From positions 124,001 through 188,000 of the forward strand of contig NZ_JACJTU010000013.1 of assembly GCF_014698835.1 (NCBI RefSeq): a DNA stretch of 64,000 bases, read 5' to 3'. Below, piece after piece: positions 1-8,348 of this stretch (positions within the stretch are counted from its first letter, which is position 1; the number at the start of each line of letters is the position of its first letter). This DNA is from Nostoc paludosum FACHB-159 (lineage in GTDB: Bacteria > Cyanobacteriota > Cyanobacteriia > Cyanobacteriales > Nostocaceae). A program made the position numbers and the translations under genes. Under the pieces are notes generated by a model, which worked only from the letters and a program-made list of their open reading frames with translations, ran no database searches and was not told where the DNA came from.

Positions 1-944
1 AGTTTTAGTAATTCCTCAACAGTTCGACTCGGAATCAGCTTACCCGCCTTACACTCACAAATAATAGGGTAAGGTTTTGAACAATATAAATCTAAGCCTC
101 CAGCACCACCTTTGTAAGCATTTTCAACTTTGAAGCCTAAAAACTCTAGACTTTGACGTGCGATATTTTCAAAATCTGTACCAGCTTGGTAGTTGCTTTT
201 TTTCTCATCTTGTTCGATGCTGCGATCGCCTAATTTTGCGATATCATTTATCCAAGCTAAATTTGCATTGGGTTGCTTAATTAACTTTTCACTACTCCAA
301 CCTAAAAATACTTTGATATCATCGTCTAATTGTTTCGCTGCTGGTTGGCTAATGATTAGAGATGCGATCGCACTTTGTAATTCTTCAAGTTCAGGATGTA
401 GTGGTGGCTGTCGATTTTCTAGTTGGCGTTTGCGTTGAGCGAAGGTGCGATCTTCTAATACGGGTGTGACTTCGGAAATAGTTAAAGGTTCTGCTAAGTA
501 AACAAACTGGCTGTTTACCTTTATAGAGAGTGTAATTACTTTGGGTAAGTGATATACCCGTAAGTATAACAAAAAAATATTATGTCTTTGCGTTAATATT
601 TCTTGTAAAGCTTCTGTAGTCCAAATTGTTAGCCGTGATAAAGCAGACAATGATTCAGTATTATCTAGAGGTTCACACTTTTCACATCTTACCCAGGCTC
701 TAACTGATATAGTTTCAGCACTTACTTGGGCAAGAATAGTTTTAGCAGTAGTCAAGAAATTTGATTGATAGTACTGGTCAACTGGCAGTATATTAATTGA
801 ACCATCGCTTGGATAAAGGGCAAATTGACGCTCTGGAACGATATAATTTTTGCACATAGCGACAATTACTCGTCCTTGAATTAATGCCTCAATATCTGGT
901 GCAGGCAAGCAAATAGCAGTATTAATGACAACAGAATTATTCAT
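1..944 (-). CDS. DUF1802-like protein with C-terminal PD-(D/E)XK nuclease-type domain, 3' end missing
   Basis: An open frame runs leftward from an ATG at 944 through the window edge (314 codons seen, no stop). The N-terminal ~150 residues resemble the DUF1802 layout: a GRVIVAM strand, an ALYP motif, then LSRLTIWTTEAL and LLYLRVYHLP. The last ~60 residues look like a restriction-endonuclease fold: YQAGTDFENIARQSLEFLGF (helix), then GGLDLYC and IICECKAGK, giving an Asp about 285 and a Glu-Cys-Lys at about 297-299, the D...ExK arrangement of PD-(D/E)XK nucleases. It is the last visible gene of a three-gene minus-strand group behind an AAA-type ATPase (96 bp gap) and a winged-helix protein. The family call is from memory and motif reading; nuclease activity is inference. 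The function is unknown. Confidence 0.7.
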   Translation of the reverse strand, partial: MNNSVVINTAICLPAPDIEALIQGRVIVAMCKNYIVPERQFALYPSDGSINILPVDQYYQSNFLTTAKTILAQVSAETISVRAWVRCEKCEPLDNTESLSALSRLTIWTTEALQEILTQRHNIFLLYLRVYHLPKVITLSIKVNSQFVYLAEPLTISEVTPVLEDRTFAQRKRQLENRQPPLHPELEELQSAIASLIISQPAAKQLDDDIKVFLGWSSEKLIKQPNANLAWINDIAKLGDRSIEQDEKKSNYQAGTDFENIARQSLEFLGFKVENAYKGGAGGLDLYCSKPYPIICECKAGKLIPSRTVEELLK

Positions 945-1040
945 TATTGCTGAAAAATTCAAATATTGCGACTAAAAAAATAAGTCTACTTCTACGGGGT
1001 TGGTTTCTTTAGCTCAAGCTTTTAATTTAAGGTAAATTTT

Positions 1041-2852
1041 TTAAATATCTTCATCAATAGCATCTTCAGGAATTTGCCCAGACGGATCGCTGAGAATTTC
1101 ACGTATGAGATTATTATCAAGTAGTATTCGATTTTGTAGAGCAAAATCAATGATTTCTGCTTCAGTTAATTCATAATCATTTCTGGCCTTCATAACATAA
1201 TTAATGGCTAAAAGTGGCTTAATTTCTTCACTTTTTAATAATACCCATTCGCCACCTAGATGACGTGACAAAAGTGCATCTAAATATTGTTTAGCTTTAG
1301 TACCACTACTAATTTTTTTAGAACGAACTAAGCAGCCACGAGTTAAATCAAACTCTTGGTATTCAATTAAGCGTTTTAATCCAGCTTGGAGAAATCTACC
1401 GCTAACTCCTTCAAGAACAGAGACTCCAATTTTGACAACATTGCCGTTTTCCTGACCAACAATTTTAAAATTTATATATCCTTGGTCTGCACTACGAGCT
1501 TTAACATCTAAAATTTCTATAATTTGGACATTTTCTAAAGTTTGTCCAACTAGAGTAGAAAAGCTAAATTGCAGTGCATTAGCGACTTTTTTGTTATCCT
1601 CAATCTCATCTTTTATCTTATTGTTAAGAGCCGCTATTTCATTATTGTAAGCAGATTCTACTGGATGCTTAGGCGGTGTTGGAGGTATTATTATAGTTGG
1701 AACGCTCCAGTTTTCTTTACACCACTGCAATACTTTTCTTACCATTGGTCTTTCCTTTCCCAGTTCTTTCAGTTTCTCTTCATCAAAAGGATAAACTGAA
1801 TAAGGCGGTGTTACTTCCTGTTGGTTATAAAAGTCTTTTAACCACTGGGAAACTAAGGCAATAACATCTTCAGATTTGAGATAAGTTAACTCAATAGTTC
1901 TTTGAGCGATCCGATCTGTAACTGATTCTGCCTCTTTTAAAGCTCTTATTTGATCAGTCCAGGTTTGAGGAAACATCGCTGTTATAAAAACACCGCGTTT
2001 AATCTTATCGTATAAATCTTTCGCTAAAATAGCAGTAACTTGTGATGCTGTGAATCCGGCATCATTACACATAAGAATACTTTCTAATTCATCAAAACAA
2101 ATGACTATTGGTTTGTAATCACTAATCAAGTCAAGAATTTGACGAACTGTGCTGAAAGCTTGGGCTTCTCTATCCTGAGCGCTGGAGTTTGCTAAACCTA
2201 GTGCATCAGCTCTTGATTGTGGTAGTTCTTGACCAGCAAGCCAGTTTATAGCGTAACGCTCCTCAGATGGATTAGAAGAAAGTGTCCATAAAATCGCAGC
2301 AATAATGTCAGGGTTTTCAATATCATGCTTAATTCCCAAGACTTTATCAGTCCAATGCTCAACTACCTTGGAATTTACTCTTAAAACTTCAGAAAAGTGA
2401 CGAACCATCTCATCAGGTGTGAAAGCTTTGTTGTAAGCTTCATTGAAAATAGCAGTTGCTAATTCCCGCCACTGGCTCATTCCTTGGCTACCGATGTGTT
2501 TGAGGCTATTTGCTAAATTTCGTAAAAATTCACCTTTAATTCGATTTAAATCGTTAATCTCGCTTGTATAAACAAATAAAGCACTACCATCAGCCTGAAG
2601 TTGGTGACGAATTCGACTGATAAGATGGCTTTTACCTAGTCCTCTTTCAGCCTTGATCGTAATGCCTATGACTGGCTGTTGTTTGGTGCGAACTCTTTCA
2701 ATCGCATCAAAAACAGCATCCGAGGCATGGGCATTTAAGGAGGGAACGTCAGGAAAACCTGTGACCCAAATATCTTGACTTCTAACTACTAAAGGTCTGT
2801 CAAATGGGTTGTGATTTTTAATGGCATTAATTAGGCCGTTGTCGTTAGACAT
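1041..2852 (-). CDS. AAA-type P-loop ATPase, 603 aa, unknown role
   Basis: This is a soluble ATP-binding protein. The Walker A motif AERGLGKS is at residues 68-75, and Walker B IVICFDELES is at about 249-258 with the catalytic DE pair. A strand VFITAMFPQTW (about 288-298) and a following arginine-rich stretch sit where AAA sensor and arginine elements are expected. The part after residue 440 (ILDVKARSADQGYINFKIVG, then IEYQEFDLTRGCLVRS) looks like a separate alpha/beta domain and may be a degenerate nuclease-like fold. The N-terminus (NPFDRPLVVRSQDIWVTGFP) is unlike ORC/Cdc6 or KAP proteins I know. The ATG at 2852 is followed directly by a good frame. It lies between a winged-helix gene (122 bp upstream) and a nuclease-like gene (96 bp downstream), a gene mix typical of defence or DNA-handling modules. 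Specific function is not recognised. Confidence 0.8.
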   Translation of the reverse strand: MSNDNGLINAIKNHNPFDRPLVVRSQDIWVTGFPDVPSLNAHASDAVFDAIERVRTKQQPVIGITIKAERGLGKSHLISRIRHQLQADGSALFVYTSEINDLNRIKGEFLRNLANSLKHIGSQGMSQWRELATAIFNEAYNKAFTPDEMVRHFSEVLRVNSKVVEHWTDKVLGIKHDIENPDIIAAILWTLSSNPSEERYAINWLAGQELPQSRADALGLANSSAQDREAQAFSTVRQILDLISDYKPIVICFDELESILMCNDAGFTASQVTAILAKDLYDKIKRGVFITAMFPQTWTDQIRALKEAESVTDRIAQRTIELTYLKSEDVIALVSQWLKDFYNQQEVTPPYSVYPFDEEKLKELGKERPMVRKVLQWCKENWSVPTIIIPPTPPKHPVESAYNNEIAALNNKIKDEIEDNKKVANALQFSFSTLVGQTLENVQIIEILDVKARSADQGYINFKIVGQENGNVVKIGVSVLEGVSGRFLQAGLKRLIEYQEFDLTRGCLVRSKKISSGTKAKQYLDALLSRHLGGEWVLLKSEEIKPLLAINYVMKARNDYELTEAEIIDFALQNRILLDNNLIREILSDPSGQIPEDAIDEDI

Positions 2853-2974
2853 TGATCTAGAGTGAGGTGAATTTTGGATTTTGGATACTAGATTTTGGAT
2901 TGCTCATTATTTGTAGCTGCACAACATCTAAAATTGACGTTTGAGAGAGTGTGAAGAGCAACCTAAAAATTGAT

Positions 2975-3634
2975 TTATGAGTTTAAACGCTTGGCGTAGC
3001 AGCGTAACCCACTTACTGGGGTAGTTATGGAATCTTCCAATTTGTCCGAATCGCTGTCTGACAAGCTACCGCCTTGGAGTTGCAAAATGTCCTTCTCTTG
3101 CATTTCTAATAGCCACTTATTGAAATCTTCACGACTAACCCGATCGCCTATTTCTCTCCTAATCCGATAAATTGGCACTAAATCATCTAAGTTGTAGTTT
3201 TGGTTCAGCTTGTCGTAAACTTCCAACGCCGCAGATTTAAACTCGTCGTAAGATGCGATCGCCCCACTCTTCCCATTGACTCTTACATCTGCACTAGCTA
3301 CCACAATGCCTTTTTCACGAATCCACTTCACCAAGGCATTCGCCGCCCAAGTTCCGACAATCGTCCCTTCAAACTTAAAATCACCACTCCTCAAACCCTC
3401 ACCCAATACCTCTAATCCCTTGGGAGATATCAGAGAGTACCCCTTTTTGGAAATTGCGATCGCTCCTTGGTTCTCTAATTCCTTAAATACATTCTGATAA
3501 TCTGCTAATTTTTGTTTTTTCGATACAATTCGCTTAGTAAATTTACCTTTCTTAACTTCTTGCTGTATTCCTCCTAAATCCCATAAAGCCAAAAGCAGAC
3601 GAGTTTTTACTTGGATCGTGTTTTTTAATGCCAT
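2975..3634 (-). CDS. Winged-helix domain protein, 219 aa
   Basis: This is a conserved cyanobacterial protein of unknown function. Residues 1-75 (VKTRLLLALWDLGG, DYQNVFKELENQGAIAI, GYSLISPKGLEVL) have the helix-turn-helix and beta-wing pattern of a winged-helix domain. Residues about 140-205 (LDDLVPIYRIRREIGDRVSR, FNKWLLEMQEKDIL) look like a second one. It is probably a DNA-binding or protein-docking partner of the ATPase downstream. The ATG at 3634 is chosen; an upstream in-frame TTG at 3655 would add seven residues but has no Shine-Dalgarno sequence. It is the first gene of the three-gene minus-strand set, so its promoter should lie in 3635-3971. Confidence 0.75.
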   Translation of the reverse strand: MALKNTIQVKTRLLLALWDLGGIQQEVKKGKFTKRIVSKKQKLADYQNVFKELENQGAIAISKKGYSLISPKGLEVLGEGLRSGDFKFEGTIVGTWAANALVKWIREKGIVVASADVRVNGKSGAIASYDEFKSAALEVYDKLNQNYNLDDLVPIYRIRREIGDRVSREDFNKWLLEMQEKDILQLQGGSLSDSDSDKLEDSITTPVSGLRCYAKRLNS

Positions 3635-3971
3635 GTTGTGTGCTTTTTTTGACAAAAGTATTTATGCTAGCTGTATCTTTTTAAGTAATTTAGCACAAAA
3701 AAATAACCGAGAAATTGCTGAATATTTTTATGTTTACAGGAAAGAAATTCATCAAAAATCAACAAAATATTTCGTTGGGATGAAGTGAGTTTCCCTCAAA
3801 GGCAAGATGTAATATTCAATAAAATTGCTCATTATATTAATGAAATGCTGTAGTTGTGCTGTTGTAAATCAGCAGTAAATGTTTTTGTAATTCCAGGTAA
3901 ACTAACAGGAACTCTAACTCTGTTGCTACAACAGCAAGGCTTTTAGTAAACGTAGATGATGATGAGATCCG
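3635..3971. other. Divergent intergenic region
   Basis: This AT-rich 337-bp spacer separates the leftward winged-helix/ATPase/nuclease genes from the rightward lipoprotein gene, so it should carry both promoters. I see no convincing operator, repeat or small gene. The stretch just before the lipoprotein start contains GATGATGAGATCCGATG but no strong Shine-Dalgarno sequence. Confidence 0.4.
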
Positions 3972-4460
3972 ATGATTACAATATTTAAAGAACGTAAAGT
4001 AGTTTCACGTTTGCTGGCTGTTTTGCTTTCGGCATTGCTAACAGTGCCATTGCTGAGTAGCTGCGGAGGCGGTTCCCGAAGTGCCAATGTGCCACCACCA
4101 GTTGATGATAGCGTTGGTAGAACAGTGAGCGATCGCAGCACCCAACCCGAAGTTAAAAAGGGCTTGTCTGGCGGTCAAAAAGTGGCGATTTTGGCAGGTG
4201 CAGCAGCACTTTACTACCTTTACAACCAGCATAAAAATGCTCCCCAAGAAGGAGCGCAAGGTAAGTACTATCTTTCTAAAAACGGTCGTGTATACTACCG
4301 CGATGCTGAACATCGCGCTCACTGGGTAACTCCACCATCAGAAGGAATTCGAGTACCGGAATCTGAGGCGCGACAGTACCAGGATTTCCAAGGTTATAAC
4401 GGACGCTCCACAGGTCGCGACCTAAGTAACTTAGTTTCATTAGCAGCACCGGGACTTTAG
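3972..4460 (+). CDS. Small lipoprotein, 162 aa, unknown function
   Basis: A positively charged N-terminus (MITIFKERKVVSR) is followed by a hydrophobic stretch (LLAVLLSALLTVPLL) and a lipobox LSSC, so the mature protein should begin at about Cys31 and be lipid-anchored. A disordered linker follows (GGGSRSANVPPPVDDS). Then comes a short hydrophobic helix (VAILAGAAALYYLYN) and a polar tail with KYYLSKNGRVYYRDAEHRAHW, which looks like a small beta-rich domain. It is followed after 76 bp by the repeat protein at 4537, and the two may be co-transcribed. I do not know a function. The lipoprotein assignment is read from the sequence. Confidence 0.75.
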   Translation: MITIFKERKVVSRLLAVLLSALLTVPLLSSCGGGSRSANVPPPVDDSVGRTVSDRSTQPEVKKGLSGGQKVAILAGAAALYYLYNQHKNAPQEGAQGKYYLSKNGRVYYRDAEHRAHWVTPPSEGIRVPESEARQYQDFQGYNGRSTGRDLSNLVSLAAPGL

Positions 4461-4536
4461 ATCGGCAAGGCCTGTTCCGAGAGGATAACGCCGATCGCCG
4501 ATGTCGGAAACACGAATTTAAATCAGGAGATAAATC

Positions 4537-4926
4537 ATGGTAGATGACTTTTTGCGAAAGGCGAAAGATTTCCTCTTGGGGTCAAACCGCGACCAAGCTG
4601 AAATAGATCGATATGGCGATCGCGATGTCCGTCCAGCTAGCGAAGACCCCTACGGCGACCCCGCAGACCCAGCATCATACGGAAATGTTCGCCCAGCTAG
4701 CGAAGACCCCTACGGCGACCCCGCAGACATCGCATCTTACGGCGATGTTCGCCCAGCCAGCGAAGACCCCTACGGCGACCCCGCAGATATCGCATCTTAC
4801 GGTAACGTCCGCCCAGCTAGCGAAGATCCCTACGGTGACCCCGCAGATATAGGATCTTACGGCGATGTTCGCCCAGCCAGCGAAGACCCCTATGGCGACC
4901 CCGCAGACCAGGATTACCGCCGTTAA
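4537..4926 (+). CDS. Acidic protein of five 20-residue tandem repeats, 129 aa
   Basis: After a 30-residue start (MVDDFLRKAKDFLLGSNRDQ) the whole protein is a tandem array with consensus VRPASEDPYGDPADIASYGD, in four full copies and one partial copy that ends in QDYRR. The units are rich in Asp, Glu, Pro, Gly and Tyr, so the protein is probably extended or disordered, strongly acidic, and possibly binds metal or surfaces. An AGGAGA Shine-Dalgarno sequence sits 10 nt before the ATG, supporting translation. The repeats agree closely at DNA level too, with changes mostly at third positions, so the frame is under selection. It is paired with the lipoprotein upstream and closed by a strong hairpin downstream. 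Function unknown. Confidence 0.8.
   Translation: MVDDFLRKAKDFLLGSNRDQAEIDRYGDRDVRPASEDPYGDPADPASYGNVRPASEDPYGDPADIASYGDVRPASEDPYGDPADIASYGNVRPASEDPYGDPADIGSYGDVRPASEDPYGDPADQDYRR
4627..4923 (+). repeat. 60-bp coding tandem repeat, about five copies
   Basis: Units start at 4627, 4687, 4747, 4807 and 4867, each exactly 60 bp except the last, which is truncated. They differ mainly at silent positions plus a few changes at the SYGD/SYGN and PAS/IAS/IGS positions. The exact 60-bp period without spacers rules out a CRISPR array. Confidence 0.95.
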
Positions 4927-4943
4927 CAGAAAACTAATATTTT

Positions 4944-4982
4944 ATGAAACTGCCCACACGTTTTATGCGTGGGCAGTTTCAT
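4944..4982. terminator. Two-way hairpin between convergent genes
   Basis: Perfect 14-bp arms (ATGAAACTGCCCAC at 4944-4957 and its complement at 4969-4982) with an 11-nt loop lie between the repeat-protein gene (plus) and mdh (minus). There is no long T-run, but the position and symmetry suit termination from either side. Confidence 0.7.
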
Positions 4983-5054
4983 AGTACTTTTAGTAAAGAC
5001 ATTTAATCCAAAATCCTTCGGCTGAGCGTAGCCGAAGTCCAAAATTGCCATCAC

Positions 5055-6029
5055 CTAATTATTAGCCAAAATTTCCTGCGATCGCTCAATATTTTTCCGT
5101 ACAGATTGAGCCGAAGTATGCAAAGCCTCTCTTTCTCCATCAGTGAGATTTAATTCCAACACACTTTCAATCCCACTGCATCCCAACCGACAGGGAACGC
5201 CAATCACAACATCTTCTAAACCGTATTCACCTTGAAGATAAGCCGCCGCTGGTAACAATCTCGATTGATTTAATAAAATTGATTCCACCATCACACTAGT
5301 AGCCGATGCAGGAGCAAAAAAAGCGCCACCCGTCTGCATTAATTCCACAATTTCAGCACCGCCATTGCGAGTTCTTTCCACCAAACGTGCAATTGTAGCT
5401 GTATCCAGCAATTCTGTGATGGGAATGCCGTTAACAGTAGCATAACGAGACAAAGGCACCATTAAATCGCCGTGGCTACCCAGTACCATTGCTTTGACAT
5501 CAGCGGGTAAAACTCCTAATTCCAGGGCAATGAAGGTTTCAAAACGGGCAGAATCCAACACACCAGCCATACCCATAATTCGACTGCGTGGTAAACCAGT
5601 TGCTTGCCAAGCCAAATAAGTCATCACATCCAAAGGATTAGTAACGACAATAAAAATGGCATTGGGAGAATAGGCGATCGCATTCTTAGCCGCTTCGACT
5701 ACAATCTTGGCATTAGTTTTCAGCAAATCATCCCGACTCATACCTGTTTTTCGGGGAATTCCTGCCGTAATCACCACAATTTGCGAACCAGATGTATCAG
5801 CATAATTATTTGTGCCAATAATCTGACGATTATGTAATTCAATTCCCCTAGCCTCAACTAAATCCAGCGCTAGACCTTGGGGCATTCCTAGAATGATATC
5901 TAGCAAAACTACATCTGCTAAGTTTTTCTCAGCAATGCGTTGGGCTAAAGTACTGCCAACCCTACCCGCACCAACAATGGTGACACGGGGTAAATTACAC
6001 ACAATCGGGGAGTTAGAAGAAAAAGACAT
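5055..6029 (-). CDS. mdh: Malate dehydrogenase (LDH-like type)
   Basis: This enzyme oxidises malate to oxaloacetate with NAD in the cytosol. The nucleotide-binding glycine loop is VTIVGAGRVGSTLA (about residues 17-30), followed by the acidic residue at the end of beta-2 (VVLLDI). The active-site segment includes TAGIPRKTGMSRDDLLKTN, the substrate arginine region VTNPLDVMTYLAW, and the catalytic His in GSHGDLMVPLSRY. At 324 aa it has the usual length. The Arg-rich mobile loop (RKTGMSR) with Arg at the specificity position favours malate over lactate dehydrogenase. The start is an ATG at 6029. It is transcribed alone, with repeat-filled DNA upstream. Confidence 0.93.
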   Translation of the reverse strand: MSFSSNSPIVCNLPRVTIVGAGRVGSTLAQRIAEKNLADVVLLDIILGMPQGLALDLVEARGIELHNRQIIGTNNYADTSGSQIVVITAGIPRKTGMSRDDLLKTNAKIVVEAAKNAIAYSPNAIFIVVTNPLDVMTYLAWQATGLPRSRIMGMAGVLDSARFETFIALELGVLPADVKAMVLGSHGDLMVPLSRYATVNGIPITELLDTATIARLVERTRNGGAEIVELMQTGGAFFAPASATSVMVESILLNQSRLLPAAAYLQGEYGLEDVVIGVPCRLGCSGIESVLELNLTDGEREALHTSAQSVRKNIERSQEILANN

Positions 6030-6047
6030 AAATAAAAGAAGAATACA

Positions 6048-6300
6048 GGATTCAGAATTCAGAATTCAGAATCAATTGGTTTAAAGTAGCACCCACCAAT
6101 AATTCTAGACCACCAAATTAAAAATTTAGTAACGAATTTAAACCGGTTTATTCATCCATCACTCACACAAAATTCAATTGCAGAACTCTGACCCCTGACT
6201 CGTGAATTCCGTTTTATTATGCAATTAATTTCAATAATAGTTTAGAATCCAGAAGACAGAATGAATGCTCAATTTTGACTTCTGAATTCTGAATTCTAAA
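6048..6300. repeat. Spacer with AATTCAG heptamer repeats
   Basis: Short tandem copies of the heptamer TTCAGAA occur at about 6050-6073, and the complementary series (TTCTGAA) at about 6278-6298. The two can pair as a loose inverted repeat across the mdh-ndhO spacer. This is the short tandemly repeated repetitive sequence type typical of Nostocales spacers. Confidence 0.7.
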
Positions 6301-6310
6301 CTCTTTTTTC

Positions 6311-6526
6311 TTATTTAAACTCTTCGAGTTGATCTACACGTAACCAAATATTTGGCGTTGGCACTTTCCCAAACTTAACAAGTGCATAATCACCTTTAAG
6401 GTCTACAATTTCGCCCTTAGAGTCGAATAAATAGGAAGGAAAGCGAGTATCACTAGCTTTTGCTTCTAGACTGTTTTCTAGTTTTTCCCGGACGGCGCGA
6501 ACCATATCGCCTTTTTTAACTGCCAT
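6311..6526 (-). CDS. ndhO: NAD(P)H-quinone oxidoreductase subunit O
   Basis: NdhO is a small peripheral subunit of the cyanobacterial/chloroplast NDH-1 complex on the thylakoid membrane, involved in respiration and cyclic electron flow. The 71-residue product begins [20 protein letters not shown] and holds the family motifs [22 protein letters not shown] and PTPNIWLR. The start is the ATG at 6526 because GAGAGGGGAAC lies just upstream as a strong Shine-Dalgarno sequence and the family begins with MAVKKG; a longer in-frame extension to 6586 is not supported. Confidence 0.93.
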   Translation of the reverse strand: MAVKKGDMVRAVREKLENSLEAKASDTRFPSYLFDSKGEIVDLKGDYALVKFGKVPTPNIWLRVDQLEEFK

Positions 6527-6624
6527 GAGTTCCCCTCTCAAATTTGTAACTTGTTTTATCTGCATTCTAGAAGACTTAGAACTCACAAGTCACATTTTAA
6601 GCTCTAAAAACTCTCTACTCTTGT

Positions 6625-6676
6625 ACAGACGCGATGAATTGCGTCTCCCGTACAAACGCGATTCATCGCGTCTCTA
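6625..6676. repeat. Dispersed palindromic repeat (GTACAGACGCGAT type)
   Basis: Two imperfect direct copies of a unit containing GACGCGATGAATTGCGTCTC / AACGCGATTCATCGCGTCTC sit next to each other between ndhO and mutM. Each copy is itself nearly palindromic (GACGCGAT...ATCGCGTC). Related GTACAGAC elements occur at about 13850-13900 and 20070-20105. Confidence 0.75.
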
Positions 6677-6677
6677 C

Positions 6678-7553
6678 CTACCCCCTTTGACACTCAGGAC
6701 AAAAGTGACTCGATCGCCCAGCAAGCCTAGTCCGCATAATAGGCGTATCACAAACTCGACAAGGTTCTCCAGCGCGGTTATAAACCCAAGCTACGCCTCC
6801 GTAGTTGCCATTAACGCCCTTAACATTGAGAAAATTACTAAAAGTTGTACCACCAGCCTCAATACTCGTTTCTAAGACCTGAATTATCGCTGTTCGTAAA
6901 TTCTCGATTTGCTTTAGCTTTAAATCGGTACACAACGTTTCAGGTAAAATTCCGCTCTTAAATAGTGCTTCATCAGCGTAAATATTACCCAACCCAGCCA
7001 CCACCGACTGATCCAATAATGCAGTTTTAATGGGACGGCGACGCTTTTGGAGTTTACTTGCTAGATAGTCAACGCTGAATTCATCTGAAAATGGGTCGGC
7101 TGCCAATTTTGCCAAACCCGTTATCACACTTTCTACAGGAATACCAGGCGGAACCCACCACATTTGTCCAAAAGTGCGTTGATCGACAAACCGTAATTCT
7201 TGCCGATCGCCAAAGAATAATCTGACTCGCGTGTGCTTATGTAAAGGTTCATCTCGATCCACCCACAATAGTTGACCAGTCATCCGCAGATGAACCCCTA
7301 GCCAACTGGTTGAGGAGGGAGATGAGGAGGTGAGTTCAGCTACGAGATATTTGCCGCGACGATGCCAAATAGCGATGGCTGCGCCAACCCCTCCGGGGTA
7401 CGCACTGTTTTTAATTCCATCAATAAACTCACCGACAGAAAACGGGTAGGCGATGGTGCGATCGAGCAACACATCTCCACCCGTAATTTTTTGATTGAGG
7501 GTCAATTGATTTAGACCCTTTCGGACTGTTTCAACTTCAGGCAGTTCAGGCAT
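6678..7553 (-). CDS. mutM: Formamidopyrimidine-DNA glycosylase (MutM/Fpg)
   Basis: This base-excision repair enzyme removes 8-oxoguanine and other oxidised purines and cleaves the abasic site. The N-terminal catalytic Pro2-Glu3 is present in MPELPEVETVRKGL, the conserved lysine in HRRGKYLVAEL, the helix-two-turn-helix in LLDQSVVAGLGNIYADEALF, and the C-terminal zinc finger in CRVCDTPIMRTRLAGRSSHFCPECQ. The length (291 aa) is normal. The start is the ATG at 7553; Pro2 must follow it directly, so the start is certain. Confidence 0.96.
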   Translation of the reverse strand: MPELPEVETVRKGLNQLTLNQKITGGDVLLDRTIAYPFSVGEFIDGIKNSAYPGGVGAAIAIWHRRGKYLVAELTSSSPSSTSWLGVHLRMTGQLLWVDRDEPLHKHTRVRLFFGDRQELRFVDQRTFGQMWWVPPGIPVESVITGLAKLAADPFSDEFSVDYLASKLQKRRRPIKTALLDQSVVAGLGNIYADEALFKSGILPETLCTDLKLKQIENLRTAIIQVLETSIEAGGTTFSNFLNVKGVNGNYGGVAWVYNRAGEPCRVCDTPIMRTRLAGRSSHFCPECQRG

Positions 7554-7780
7554 TTAAGCTGATTAAGCGAGCAAAGTTTAGTATATTCGGGGACTAAGCA
7601 AACAAAGATGACAAAGTATGTAAACACCCGTAGGTGGCTTTACCATACTACTCTAAACAGAAACCGTAAATACCCGCAGGGCGGCTTCTTATAGATTAGG
7701 GTAGGCTAAGAGCAAGGATGAAAGAACTGAAAGTTTCATATTTCAGATTTCATACTTGAGGCTTCCCTTCATCATCCCAT

Positions 7781-7810
7781 TAAGCAATCCCCTTGTGGGT
7801 TTGCTGCTTA
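7781..7810 (-). terminator. Possible terminator after psaE
   Basis: Overlapping the psaE stop codon, an imperfect stem (CAGCAAACCC pairing with GGGGATTGCTT across ACAA) can form in the minus transcript. There is one mismatch and no clear U-run, so the call is weak. Confidence 0.35.
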
Positions 7811-8020
7811 TTTTTTCGCCTTAGCCTTTGGTGCTTCGACTTCTAATAGTTCGTCTTGAGCAAAGTTGTTGGTATTAATACCGGAGTAGTTTACCTTTTC
7901 AAAACGGACAATTACTGGGTATTTGATGCCGCTTTGATCGATAGAAGCCACGGTTCCTACATCTTGAAACCAGTAGGATTCAGGGCGGAGAATACGTACT
8001 TTAGAGCCACGTTGAACCAT
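7808..8020 (-). CDS. psaE: Photosystem I reaction centre subunit IV (PsaE)
   Basis: PsaE is a stromal-side extrinsic subunit of photosystem I that helps ferredoxin docking and cyclic electron flow. The 70-residue product has the family's SH3-like core: [28 protein letters not shown], then [14 protein letters not shown] and [14 protein letters not shown] Lys/Ala-rich tail is normal for the family. The start is an ATG at 8020 with an AAAGGGAAA Shine-Dalgarno sequence upstream. It is a single-gene unit; its promoter should be in the 328-bp spacer to the right. Confidence 0.96.
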   Translation of the reverse strand: MVQRGSKVRILRPESYWFQDVGTVASIDQSGIKYPVIVRFEKVNYSGINTNNFAQDELLEVEAPKAKAKK

Positions 8021-8348
8021 GATTACTTTCCCTTTTAGTTATCAATTGCCAATTTAGAGGGCTAATTGATTTCACTCTACAACCTGAAGGTCGCAGCAAG
8101 AGCCTTTGTTAAGTTATTTGTCTGAATTAGGTTGTAGGGTATGGAAAATTGGGCATTGGCCAAACAGGGCATTGGGCATGGGGCATGGGGCATTGGGCAT
8201 TGGGAGTTAGGGAAAGGTGGGGTGAAATTCTCTCCTCATTTCCCCAGCCACCGATCCCCAGTCACCAGTTGAAAATAGTGTTTAACCCTCCTTGACAAAG
8301 TTCTCGTTATAACGTACCTTCGTTCGCGAACAGTATTTTTGCATAAGC
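8021..8348. repeat. psaE upstream spacer with GGGCATT repeats
   Basis: The spacer holds an array of the heptamer GGGCATT/GGGCATG at about 8150-8210, a family repeated at 16670-16715 and 20508-20540. The part nearest psaE (8021-8140) is free of repeats and is the likely promoter. No other gene is seen. Confidence 0.7.

Noticed and set aside
4627-4923. Possible CRISPR-like array of 60-bp repeats
   Set aside because: The units are contiguous, with no unique spacers, and they read through in frame as protein.
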